Positions 34,825 through 45,428 of a DNA stretch of 64,000 bases are shown piece after piece (positions within the stretch are counted from its first letter, which is position 1; each line of letters opens with the position of its first letter). This DNA comes from Cololabis saira (taxonomy: Eukaryota > Chordata > Actinopteri > Beloniformes > Belonidae). A program made the position numbers and the translations under genes. The stretch is taken from contig NC_084597.1 in assembly GCF_033807715.1 (NCBI RefSeq), positions 7,961,369 through 8,025,368 of the forward strand, written 5' to 3'. The notes beneath the pieces were generated by a model. The model was not told the origin of the DNA. It saw only the letters and a list, made by a program, of their open reading frames with translations, and searched no databases.

Positions 34825-36052
34825 CAGAGGTGTCAAGTAACAAAGTACAAATACTTTGTTACCTTACTTAAGTAGAAATTTTGGTTATCTATACTTCACT
34901 GGAGTAATTATTTTTCAGACGACTTTTTACTTTTACTCCTTACATTTTCACACAATTATCTGTACTTTTTACTCCTTACATTTTAAAAACAGCTTTGTTA
35001 CTCTATTTCATTTCGGCCTTTAATAAAAACTATCCAGTTAAATTGCTCCATCCGGATAGAGTGAATTTGGTTGTGGTTGTTTCAGATGTTCTTGTCCAGT
35101 TTTGTTCTTACATCCGTTCCCTCAGATTCCTGCAACTAAACTTGGATGTACATTCCAATAAAGGTTAGGATAAATGATAACATGCCTCTGAAGTTTGACT
35201 TTTTGCACCATTACAATACTTATAGGCAACTAGTCATCATATCTGCTGCTCTCTGAAACACATGTTAATGCTCAATAGTACACATATATGCTTCTTTAAT
35301 ATATTTGCATTATACTAAGGCCACGTTTACACGTAGCCGGGTATTTACAAAAACGGATATTTTCCCCTCTACGTTTTCAAAAAATCCTCGTTTACACAAG
35401 CCCGCATGAAAACGCTGTCAACGTCATGCCAGCCAATCAGAATCCTGGAAAAAACATCAACAAATGCCAAATGTACGGTGTGCGCCGACGCACCCCGTAG
35501 GCTCTGCGTCGATTTAACGCGGGACCATAATTCAGGCTTTACTTCCAAGACGGAACGAGAGTCTGAGAGAATTTAAAACAGGTAAAATAAAAGAAAATAT
35601 TGACGGTGGCCAAACAAATTGTAAACACAGGTCGCACTCATGACGCTGCTGGTGACGTTTCTGTCGCATAATGTGACGTAAATCTCCGTTTTCATCCGTT
35701 TTCTGTTTAGACGCAAACGTGAAAACTGAGTTTTTGAAAATCTCCACTTTGGCCGGAGTTTTCAGAAATGATCGTTTTTGGGGGCTTTTACCTCCGTTTT
35801 CGTGTAAACGAACGGCCAAAACGCATGAAAACGCTTCCGTTTTTGCCCCGTGTAAACGGGGCCTAAGATGCATTCATTTTCAATGGCTTTTGTCCTTAAT
35901 GGCTTTTTTCCCCTTACATTACTTTTACTTTTATTTTTTATACTTTTACTTGAGTAAAAAACTTGAGTTGATACTTCAACTTCTACAGGAGTATTTTTAA
36001 ACTCTAGTATCTATACTTCTACCTGAGTAATGAATGTGAATACTTTTGACAC
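34825..36052 (+). mobile_element. hAT family J, copy 2, with nested element I
   Basis: It starts CAGAGGTGTCAAGTAAC and runs through the family J body, interrupted at 35319-35863, to TACTTTTGACAC. The last five terminal bases (CTCTG) and the first half of the right target duplication are missing. The following AAAC equals the last half of the left flank TCTGAAAC, so a 9-base deletion explains the end. Confidence 0.8.
35319..35863. mobile_element. TWA-target element I nested in J2
   Basis: Ends GGCCACGTTTACACG and CGTGTAAACGGGGCC lie between TAA at 35316-35318 and 35864-35866. The uninterrupted family J sequence (ATACTAAGATAC at position 48) confirms the empty site. Inside, at about 35475-35542, is half of another Harbinger-like end (TCTGCGTCGATTTAACGCGG). 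The 113-codon minus-strand frame has no recognised domain. Confidence 0.8.
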
Positions 36053-37103
36053 AAACATGCAGGACGACAGCGCCCCAGGTCCAGGATTGACCAGCTCTCA
36101 TGGAAACCTGCCTTTGGTTCGTGACTGCAGGCCCCACTGGCTTTGGTTGGCACAAACATCTGTCTTCTGTGTTTTTTTAATAAGTGACGATGTTGTCAGT
36201 ATCTCACACCTTTCTTCATTTTATTAGTTTTCTGTGTGTAGAAACTGGTTATCGTCACCAGTTTCTTCACCGCTCAACTCTCAGCAGATCATCATGCAGC
36301 TGCGTCGTCTCCGAGAGCAACGCCGTGTTAGCCCTGAGACGTAAGCCTGTCTGTGTTGGTTGAATAACCAAAATCTTTCACTCTGCATGGGGTGAGATGG
36401 ACTCAAACGGATACCTCCATGCTACCACAAAGGAATTCTTACTGTGAATCCATAAACATCCCAAGGCAAAGCAAGCAAATGCCACCACAGGTGGGGGAGG
36501 GAGGCAAAATGAAAAGGACAAAGGAAGACAGAGAAAACAGGCTTGATATGATAGAGGATATTCTAGCGTGCAAAATCATGCAGCGGTGGGAAAAAAGAGG
36601 GGGGGGGGGGGGGGGGCAAAGATGAGAAGGAAGGAGTAAGTGAGGGATTCTCCATATGAAGCAGTAAAGAAACATGGCAGTGTAGCTTAAGGCTAACTGT
36701 TTTCCTTGTGTAGTTGTTTTCACCCCTTTAGATGCAAAAGGACCAAGAAGAAGCAATTAAGAGGTTTGTGGATCGGCTTCAGTGGACAAGCTTGCAAGGT
36801 GTGTAAAAAGAGGATAAAGCAGGTCTGTTTCAAAATGAAACAGAAAGAAATTCCATCACTAAGCAGCACGGAGATATCAGGAGATAATAAAATAAATAAA
36901 CAGCTGAAACATGTGTCTATTGATGTAAAAGGACATGTGTAGGTCCATAATCAACATCTGCAGCAACATCTACACCAGAAACACAGATTAATATATCAAA
37001 ATTGTTTATTTTAAGTTCATTTGTCAGAAAATGTGAGAGAAACCTATAACTTATCAATTCTGTTGTAATACGTTGTTTAGCTGTAAAGATTGCACCGCAC
37101 AGT
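36053..37103. other. unique stretch with a G17-type run
   Basis: About 1 kb without repeat termini. An uninterrupted G run lies near 36599-36616. Frames of 65-105 codons show no domains. Confidence 0.35.
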
Positions 37104-37111
37104 GTTTAAAT

Positions 37112-37937
37112 CAGGGGTGTCAAACTCATTTTGCTTGGCGGGCCGGAATTGACCAATTTTTTTCTCGCGGGCCGCACGCTCAAAATAACAAAAACGGTGC
37201 GAAACTTTTTTTTTTTACTATTGTTATCTAATCCAATATCAGTTTAGTTAATTTTACAGGAAATATGCACTTTGTTTACACTCTAATTATGTAAAATATA
37301 TTTCTTCAGGATCTTCTTCAGGATTATGTAAGATACTTTTAATATCATTTTACAAAGATAAACAGAAACAAGTATGTTTTTTTTTATATTTCGCCTTTTT
37401 ATAGGAATTTAATTAAAAGCAAAATCTTTCTTATTACATCCGAGAGTGTTTCTTTGTGATTTAGAGATTTTTCCAGAACAATTAAGTGTATTTATTTTTA
37501 AAAATTGGCGCGGATATTTACGCCAGTGTGCCGAAAAAGTCAGCACTTCTTTTTTAACTGTTTTACTTTGTCACTATCCTCGTATTCAAAACTGAAATTC
37601 TCAGAATAAATATCTTCTATCATCTTTTTTAGCAGTGATATTTTTCCTGCGAAAGTATATAATAGTAGTCAGTTAATAAAAATAAACGACCGTCTACAAA
37701 GAAATAAAATCGGCAAATGCATTCTAGAAAACTAAAAAAATGTCGGAAACTGGTGGAATAAATAGTTTTGTAGAAGAAATATATTATCGGATATGCTGCG
37801 ATTCATGGCAATTATTTATGCCTTCCTTTTTAGTGAATTAACATTTCGTTTTTTTTGCGTTGGAAACTTTTCGCGGGCCGCATGAAAATCTCTCTCGGGC
37901 CGCATGCGGCCCACGGGCCGCACATTTGACACCCCTG
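37112..37937. mobile_element. hAT-type element L
   Basis: Ends CAGGGGTGTCAAACTCA and TTTGACACCCCTG, with GCGGGCC words just inside both ends. Flanks GTTTAAAT and GTGTAAAT match at 7 of 8. The terminus is a widespread vertebrate hAT type. It is 826 bases with an AT-rich interior and no transposase frame. Confidence 0.85.
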
Positions 37938-37963
37938 GTGTAAATGTTTACTCATGACTGAGT

Positions 37964-37968
<5 letters not shown>

Positions 37969-38023
<55 letters not shown>
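37969..38023 (+). repeat. (TG)n microsatellite
   Basis: About 27 TG units, shortly downstream of element L. Confidence 0.95.
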
Positions 38024-38024
<1 letters not shown>

Positions 38025-39065
38025 GTGGGGGGGTGTTTTGAAGAGAAAATAAGTAGTCCTCTTCTCGTGTCTTTGTATGAATCATAAGTAGCCCTGTGTC
38101 GAGGGAAGCTTTGTCTGCAGCCGCTGTTGGGGGTGCACGTCCTCTAACTTTTCCCCCTCGCTTCCTTTAAGTTCAACGTTTATCATTCTTTCCAGCCCAA
38201 CAATCCTTCTACAACATGGTCTAGAACCCACCGCACAATGAGACGCCCCTCCCCGCGACCGCCACCACTTTGACGTTGCTCGGATACCTTTCATCCAGCA
38301 GGGGAGCTTGTCAACAACATCATCTCTTACTTAGAGACTCCCAGCCTCAACTTCAGCGGATTTCACCCTGAACAAATCTTTAGGAATTATCTGCGTCTGG
38401 AAAATTAGTTTTCCAAGAATATCCCTCACATCTCTCTGTATGAATCTAAAAAGCATTTTTAGGGGGGAAAAGAAAAAACTTCCTAACATAACTGTCTGGC
38501 TCTGCAAAAATTACAATGCATCCTTAAAGGAACGGTTGAAGTGGCACAACCTTCTAATTTGACCGAAAAATTCCCCTCCGGGCAAATATAGCATTATCCA
38601 GCTCGACTAGAAGTATTTTATGCTGACACTACAACGTGCATGTGTTAGCCATGGGAAAAACCCTGAGGTCTGTTTCATAGGGAAACTGCAGCGATTAAAC
38701 CGAGCCACTATCCCCTACTCTCCTCCCGCTCTCATGAGGGTGGAACAGGTGCATAGGTGGCAAAAACACAGCGGTTCAGTAAATTCACACAAAACGTGTC
38801 ATTTACAAAGTAACTTGGAAACTTTAATCCGTGACATCTGAAAGTCCTTGGTCTACTTCAGTGATTTTTTGAAAAGCATCAGAACAATTTAATCCAGTTG
38901 TTGAATGCCAGACTTTTTTTTTTTTGCAAACCGCCCCTTTATCTACCTCTAACATACAATAGTCCTGGCTTTGTTTGGGGCCTGTCCTTTTCAGCCGACT
39001 GGCCTGCACCCCTTATTCCTGCTAGATTATTTTTGCTTACAGCATCCACATTCAATACATCTATC
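38024..39065. other. unique non-coding stretch
   Basis: About 1 kb of mixed composition. It ends at the target site of the L1-like insertion. No convincing exon was seen. Confidence 0.35.
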
Positions 39066-39680
39066 AAAGAAATCCAGGAGCTTCTCCACTGGAAGTCGAC
39101 TAAGGCTCCTTCTAGTACCCAGTGGCTCAACGACACCATGTTTTTTCTGAAGCTGGAAAAGATTAAATATTCACTGAAGGGTAGTTGCAACAAATTTTAT
39201 AATAAGTGGCTTCCCTTTCTTACATTCTTCCACTCTCTCCAGTCCCTGCCTCCTGATTGACGGACCCCCTCCCCCCCCCTCCCTCTCTTCTCTTATTCCT
39301 CTCTTTCTTCCTCCTTTTTATTTATCTTTTTATTTACTTTTCTTTTGTTTTTGGGGTTTTTTTTTTTGTTTTTTTTTGCTTTGGGGTTTTTTTTTTTTTT
39401 TTTTTCTCTTTCTTTCTTTTTTTTTCTCCCCCTTTTTATTCATCTATTTTTTAATTCATACTGTTTAGCTTTAATACTTAAATATTACTTATATATAAGA
39501 ATATAATCATTTTCGTGTATTTGTCATTGTTTTGTGTGGATTTTTTGTTCTGTTCTTAATCAAAAAAAAAAAAAAAAAAAAAGGAGGTAGACTGTATATC
39601 TTTTTTTTGTTTATTCCTGTTCAACTGTGCCTTACCCCCTAATAAAAATATCAAAACAAAAAAAAAAGAAATCCAGGAGC
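39066..39680 (+). mobile_element. 5'-truncated L1/Tx1-like LINE with 16-bp duplication
   Basis: AAAGAAATCCAGGAGC occurs at 39066-39081 and 39665-39680. The insert (39082-39664) opens with a C-terminal L1/Tx1-like sequence: LLHWKSTKAPSSTQWL, then LKLEKIKYSLKG and FYNKWLPFLTFF, ending at LPPD. The (E)KI(K/T)YSLR and F...W.PFL patterns are typical of fish L1-like ORF2 C-termini. A T-rich 3' UTR, an AATAAAAATA signal and an A run follow. No RT catalytic region is present. Confidence 0.85.
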
Positions 39681-40189
39681 GGAAGATAAGAAGACAAATT
39701 TAAACAAAAGACAGAAGTGAAAAGAGATATAGGAGAGAAATGGAGATCTGCTGCAAAATGCTGCAAAAAAAAGAGGGGGGGGTCCCACCAAAACTGAATG
39801 CACCTTGGGAGCAAAAGAAGCAGGATGGCAAATGCTTGAACCTCTTTAAATGACTGTGTTTTGTCAGGGAAATAAAGGCCAGTTAACAGCAACATACCAG
39901 CACAGTGAGCAGGAATGCAAATCAGCCCTGATGCAAATGTCATACGTCTTTGGGGGCAAAACAGACCGTCTTTATACCAACCCCCCACCACAACACACAC
40001 TTCTCTCTGTGCAGTCTGAACCCGCTTCTCCTCCAGTTCTGCACTCAGACACACTCGCACAAACACTCGCGGGACAAAGTGAGAGAAGTGCAATCACAGA
40101 CAACATCATCTTCTTACTTCACACTGGAACAAAAGGCCATAAGACAGCAGACCCCTCGCACACAAACACACCATTGAGGAAAGAAAAGC
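39681..40189. other. unique stretch flanking the exon candidate
   Basis: If the exon at 40196-40313 is real, this is the start of the following intron on the minus strand. Overlapping frames of 75-153 codons on both strands show no domain. Confidence 0.35.
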
Positions 40190-40195
40190 ACTTAC

Positions 40196-40313
40196 TTGTC
40201 GCTCATGGCGTCGGCTAGCAAATATTGATTCATTAAATCTTCTTTTCGCTCTTCTTCACACGGTCAGAAATGGTTGGAGGAGAGAGTCCCAGCCCAAATG
40301 TCACAACACAGGT
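40196..40313 (-). CDS. candidate 5' coding exon of an unidentified gene
   Basis: On the minus strand a long pyrimidine tract (CCCCTTTTTTCTCTTGTAG) gives a strong acceptor before 40313, and GTAAGT follows 40196. Within these 118 bases an in-frame TGA precedes ATG at 40233-40231. The frame reads MNQYLLADAMSD and then AA, the first two bases of a split codon. A second in-frame ATG at 40206-40204 has the better context (GACGCCATGA). The N-terminus would therefore be MNQYLLADAMSD(K/N) or MSD(K/N). I do not recognise the protein. Several unrelated vertebrate proteins begin MSDK or MSDN, so no name is given. The rest of the gene would lie to the left, beyond intron DNA, or outside the window. Splice signals and the stop-ATG order are seen directly. 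That it is transcribed is inference. Confidence 0.4.
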
Positions 40314-40757
40314 CTACAAGAGAAAAAAGGGGAAAAATGAAATGTAATTTCTAAGCTAACATTATCATGATGTCGTTTCTCCCGCGCAAGTAGGCCGTTG
40401 TAGTTTTATCGGATAAAAGCCGCTCCGCATTTTTGTTAACATGATTGTGAAGGTTCATCTTTGTCGTCTCCGGTGTTGGTCACGTGATTTAGGTTTGGCA
40501 AATCAAGGAAGGCTCCATATCACTGCAATGGCCGTGTTTACAAACTGAGAAGGGCTTTGCAAAAGATCCCACGCTTCCATTTCTGCTCACTGCACTGACT
40601 TCAGTACCGAGGATGTCAAGCTTGACCATGAAAAAGTTGTTAGTCGTTTCAAAACTAAAAACACATCAACGTAGACACAGTATGAACGACTGCAGGGTAT
40701 CCCGCTCTCACCGCTGCAACACATCCCCTCATAATGTGTTCTGGGTCTCTGGAAAGC
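40314..40757. other. unique stretch upstream (minus strand) of the exon candidate
   Basis: It contains the pyrimidine tract of the acceptor at its left edge. Otherwise no repeat or exon was seen. Confidence 0.35.
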
Positions 40758-40765
40758 GTCTAGAC

Positions 40766-41180
40766 CAGGGGTCAGCAACCCAAAATGTTGAAAGAGCCAT
40801 ATTGGACCAAAAACACAAAAAACAAATATGTCTGGAGCCGCAAAAAATGAAAAGTCTTGTATCAGCCTTAGAATGAAGACAACACATGCTGCATGTTTCT
40901 ATATTAGTTATAACTGGGGGAAAATATTTTTTTTTTATTATGCATTTTGAGAAAAAAGTCGAAATGTCGAGAAAAAAGTCAAAATTTCGAGAAAAAAGTT
41001 GAAATGTCGAGATTAAAAAGGAAAGGAATAAGGAATAAAAAGGAAAAAAGAAGAAAGGAGAAGAAAAAGAAAAAAAAGTAAAAAAAAAAAGAGTCAAATT
41101 TTTTGAAAAAGCTCCAGGAGCCAATAGGACTGCGCTAAAGAGCCGCATGCGGCTCTAGAGCCGCGGGTTGCCGACCCCTG
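40766..41180. mobile_element. hAT-type element M
   Basis: Ends CAGGGGTCAGCAACCC and GGGTTGCCGACCCCTG, with AGCCGC and GCGGCTCT words near the right end. Flanks GTCTAGAC and GTCTAGAG match at 7 of 8 positions. The interior has four tandem-like GTCGAAATGTCGAGAAAAAA words. It is 415 bases and non-coding. Confidence 0.88.
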
Positions 41181-41188
41181 GTCTAGAG

Positions 41189-41255
41189 ATAACATCTTGT
41201 TGTATTAGACTCTATACAAATAAAATTGAATTGAAAAATTGAATTGAATAATGCT
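41189..41255 (+). mobile_element. LINE 3'-tail remnant
   Basis: The phrase CTCTATACAAATAAAATTGA, followed by GAATTGAA repeats, matches the common 3' tail of teleost L2/CR1-like LINEs. Only the tail is present. Confidence 0.5.
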
Positions 41256-41363
41256 TGACAGCTGTCATGCTGAAAAAACAAAACACTTAATTCAACATTG
41301 TTTCAATGTAAGAAAATTGCATCAAGCAACTGCTAATCATAAATTAATCTTGTATACTGCAAC

Positions 41364-41962
41364 TAGGGCTGGGCGATATATCGAGATTTTAATAAATAGA
41401 TATATTTTCAAACGCGATATGGTACGAGACAATATCGTTTATATCGATTTTTTTTTTTAATGATTTTGATATAGCTTATTTTGTGACAAATTGACTTGAA
41501 TGTTTTATTTGAGATTTGCACAAATGTTTTGTTATTTGCACAACTGTCAACCTCAGTGGAAAAGTCTGCCTGTTACTGTCTACATTGTATTAATTGCACA
41601 GTGTATTTTAATTTAATTGTTGTGCAGGAAAGGGATATTTGTTTTATTTTATTCAAGAAGTATTTTTATTCTATATATGCAGGCAGTTTATTTTTATTTC
41701 ATTTGTTTTATACATTTTGATATTGTGCAGACCTCTGTTAATAAAGGAACCTGTGTGACATTTGGCACGAGGCTTTGTATTAAAACTGACTGTTTTTTTA
41801 AGGGTTTGCCTCAGAAAAAAATGAAGCTAACAGAGATGCTATGCTATAATGCTTTGGGGGAAACCCCAATTATGTCACGGAAAAATATCGATATATATCG
41901 AGTATCGCCATTCAGCTAGAAAATATAGAGATATGACTTTTGGTGCATATCGCCCAGTCCTA
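41364..41962 (+). mobile_element. hAT MITE family B, copy 3
   Basis: TAGGGCTGGGCGATAT to ATATCGCCCAGTCCTA with perfect ACTGCAAC flanks (41356-41363, 41963-41970). It has one substitution in the right terminus. Confidence 0.92.
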
Positions 41963-41970
41963 ACTGCAAC

Positions 41971-42907
41971 ACGAGCTCTTGCATCTCAACCACTCTCGTA
42001 CAGCAGGGGCCCAAAATTCTTTTAGTGGCATTCAGACAGCAAAATAAATGGTATTTAAGAACGTTAATCATACCGTTTATTTTCAGTCCAAGCAGGTTTT
42101 TTCTAGTATTTATTATATGACAAAACATTTTCCATATTTTGTGTAGCTCTGCTGAGGACGGAGGTTTCAGAAGTTTGGCGTCACATGAACCCATTATACA
42201 CTATGATGACGACGTTGGTCATCAGAGGTTTCCAGAATAGTTTTTTATCTGCTGAAACCAGTTTCATAACATCGATCAATTTACAGAACCTTCAGGTGAT
42301 CCGCTTACGTCAGCTTCAGTTCATTTTTAGGTTTTATCCCTTTAATTCTGAGAATTGCGTGCAGACGAGAGGCTCCGGGGCTTTAATCATTTGAAAAATT
42401 AAAAGTAGAACCTGGATACGACAATAAGATAAAACTGTAGATGACATCTGATTAAACAATAATTGTTTAAGCATGAGAATATTTATGTCAGACTTTGTTA
42501 GGAGTCTTTATTCTTTTAATAAGTGAATCACGTTTTGGTCAACATGCATGTTGGACAAAGAACTTTATGCCTTAGATTAAAATGTTTATTTTAAATTAGT
42601 ATTCTGACTCAGCTCAACCGATTTGTACAAGACAAATAAAGACTAAGACTTCAAAAACAAGATAAAATCACTCAACAGTTGGTGCTGGTCCTCTTCAGAC
42701 ATGCTTCACTTCACAATTCAATGAGGACTGGTCTCTTTAGCCGTCTAGGGGATACCGTTACCATGGTTACCAGGGCAGCCGACCAGCCATCTAGCTAGCA
42801 TAAACATTGAACCAAGAGATCCAGTAGACAGTAATGAGACATGTGAATCCAGTAGCTGATGAGAAATACACCACGAAGCTCAGCTGAAGCTACTAAAGGA
42901 AAATAAA
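41971..42907. other. unique non-coding stretch
   Basis: About 940 bases. GTACAAGACAAATAAAGACT near 42625 may be an old LINE tail. No exon evidence. Confidence 0.35.
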
Positions 42908-42915
42908 CTCTACAC

Positions 42916-43053
42916 TAGGGATGGGCGGCATGGACTGAAAAATGTATCACAATAATGTCTGGCATTTATCCCAATAACGATAAAAAAATACCAATACAAA
43001 AAGTGTCATCAACGGGAATTTATCTATCTATCTATCTCTTTCTTTCTGGCTCA

Positions 43054-43090
<37 letters not shown>

Positions 43091-43096
43091 GGCTCA

Positions 43097-43133
<37 letters not shown>

Positions 43134-43141
43134 GGCTCATT

Positions 43142-43176
<35 letters not shown>

Positions 43177-43182
43177 GGCTCA

Positions 43183-43216
<34 letters not shown>

Positions 43217-43633
43217 TCAGGCTCATTTCTTTCTTTCTTTCTTTCCTTCTTTCCTTCTGGCTCATTTCTTTCTTTCTTTCTTTCTTTCTTTCCTTCTTTC
43301 TGGCTCATTTCCTTCCTTCCTTCCTTCCTTCCTTCCTTCCTTCCTTCCTTCCTTCCTTCCTTCCTTCCTTCCTTCCTTCCTTCCTTCCTTCCTTCCTTCC
43401 TTCCTTCCTTCCTTCCCTCCCTCCCTCCCTCCCTCCCTCCCTCCCTCCCTCCCTCCCTCCCTTCCTTCCTTCCTTCCTTCCTTCCTTCCTTCCTTCCTTC
43501 CTTCCTTCCTTCCTTCCTTCCTTCCTTCCTTCCTTCTTTCTTTCCTTCTTTCTTTCTTTCTTTCTTTCTTTCCTTCTTTCCTTCTTTCCTTCTTTCTTTC
43601 TTTCTTTCTTTCCTTCTTTCTGGCTCATTTCCT

Positions 43634-43673
<40 letters not shown>

Positions 43674-44849
43674 TCCTTCTTTCTTTCTGGCTCATTTCTT
43701 TCTTTCCTTCTTTCCTTCCTTCTTTCTTTCTTTCTTTCCTTCCTTCTTTCTTTCTTTCCTTCCTTCTTTCTTTCTTTCTTTCTTTCCTTCCTTCCTTCTT
43801 TCTGGCTCATTTCCTTCCTTCCTTCCTTCTTTCTGCTCATTTCCTTCCTTCCTTCCTTCCTTCCTTCTGGCTCATTTCCTTCCTTCCTTCCTTCCTTCTG
43901 GCTCATTTCCTTCCTTCCTTCCTTCCTTCCTTCTGGCTCATTTCCTTCCTTCCTTCCTTCCTTCCTTCCTTCTGGCTCATTTCCTTCCTTCCTTCCTTCC
44001 TTCCTTCTGGCTCATTTCCTTCCTTCCTTCCTTCCTTCTGGCTCATTTCCTTCCTTCCTTCCTTCCTTCTGGCTCATTTCCTTCCTTCCTTCCTTCCTTC
44101 TGGCTCATTTCCTTCCTTCCTTCCTTCCTTCTGGCTCATTTCCTTCCTTCCTTCCTTCCTTCTGGCTCATTTCCTTCCTTCCTTCCTTCCTTCTGGCTCA
44201 TTTCCTTCCTTCCTTCTGGCTCATTTCCTTCCTTCCTTCCTTCCTTCTGGCTCATTTCCTTCCTTCCTTCCTTCCTTCTGGCTCATTTCCTTCCTTCCTT
44301 CTGGCTCATTTCCTTCCTTCCTTCTGGCTCATTTCCTTCCTTCCTTCTGGCTCATTTCCTTCCTTCCTTCTGGCTCATTTCCTTCCTTCCTTCTGGCTCA
44401 TTTCCTTCCTTCCTTCTGGCTCATTTCCTTCCTTCCTTCCTTCCTTTCTGGCTCATTTCCTTCCTTCCTTCCTTCTTTCTGGCTCATTTCCTTCCTTCCT
44501 TCCTTCCTTCCTTCCTCCTTCCTTCCTTCCTTCCTTCCTTCCTTCCTTCCTTCCTTCCTTCCTTCCTTCCTTCCTTCCTTCCTTCCTTCCTTCCTTCCTT
44601 CCTTCCTTCCTTCCTTCCTTCCTTCCTTCCTTCCTTCCTTCCTTCCTTCCTTCCTTCCTTCCTTCCTTCCTTCCTTCCTTCCTTCCTTCCTTCCTTCCTT
44701 CCTTCCTTCCTTCCTTCCTTCCTTCCTTCCTTCCTTCCTCAAAAACTTCATCAATGGGAATTTATCATTTTTACCGTGAGATACAAATTCTTACCGTGGG
44801 GAAGTTTTTTGACGGTTTATCATGAACGGTAAAATATCACCCATTCCTA
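42916..44849 (+). mobile_element. family A copy A5 with mixed CTTT/CTTC/CTCC array
   Basis: TAGGGATGGGCGGCAT to ATATCACCCATTCCTA, flanked by CTCTACAC and CACTACAC (7 of 8). The array (43021-44739) changes in blocks: CTTT with TGGCTCATATC or TGGCTCATTTC spacers, CTTC, a run of about a dozen CTCC units near 43414-43460, mixed CTTT/CTTC, some twenty-five CTTC clusters separated by TGGCTCATTTC, and finally about 230 bases of pure CTTC. GTCATCAACGGGAATTTATC before and TTCATCAATGGGAATTTATC after the array form the direct repeat. Confidence 0.92.
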
Positions 44850-44857
44850 CACTACAC

Positions 44858-45420
44858 CATTTAAAAAAACGGTCATTAATCAGCAGCACTTTACTGATTT
44901 CACCAATAAAACCCTCTGTGTCTCTGATGAACAGACTCCAAACATCCCACAGGCTTTCCACCTTATCTGCTGTTAAAAGATAACAGCAGGAGCACAGTGG
45001 ATTTATAGATTACACCCTAATAAGTCTTAACGCATCGGCAAAACGCAGATCATAACCTGCCAGAGTGGCATTCAGCCCACGCCAGCAGATAAACATTAAC
45101 AGCAGTTCAGAGACAGCAGTAACAGGGGAGAACGGAGGAGGGATGTCAGGTTTGACCCCACCCGACCGGGCTAGGAGACAGACGGAGGGCCGTCGTCCTC
45201 GGAGACAGCGACGCTCTGTCTGAGGGTCCACTCGTCTCCCTTAACCTATTTACGCAGTATTTACTGTTCCTGAACCGTAAAACGTCTGCAAGCCGTCTCT
45301 CATTTTCAAACAGTTTTATAACATCAGGCTAAATCAAATGTCAACCTTAATACGTAAAAACAAACTTCTTACAGAACTAAATTGCCTCAATAAACCAGAA
45401 CCAATGCCTTGGTACAATGT
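44858..45420. other. unique non-coding stretch
   Basis: Nothing supportable was seen in these 560 bases. Confidence 0.35.
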
Positions 45421-45428
45421 GCGACCTG

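Noticed and set aside
35532..35873. 113-codon minus-strand frame
   Set aside because: It spans the right arm and edge of nested element I, so it is repeat-derived and not conserved as protein.
36210..36350. Plus-strand exon ending CCTGAGAC before GTAAGC
   Set aside because: There is a donor-like word, but no good acceptor and no sustained frame upstream.
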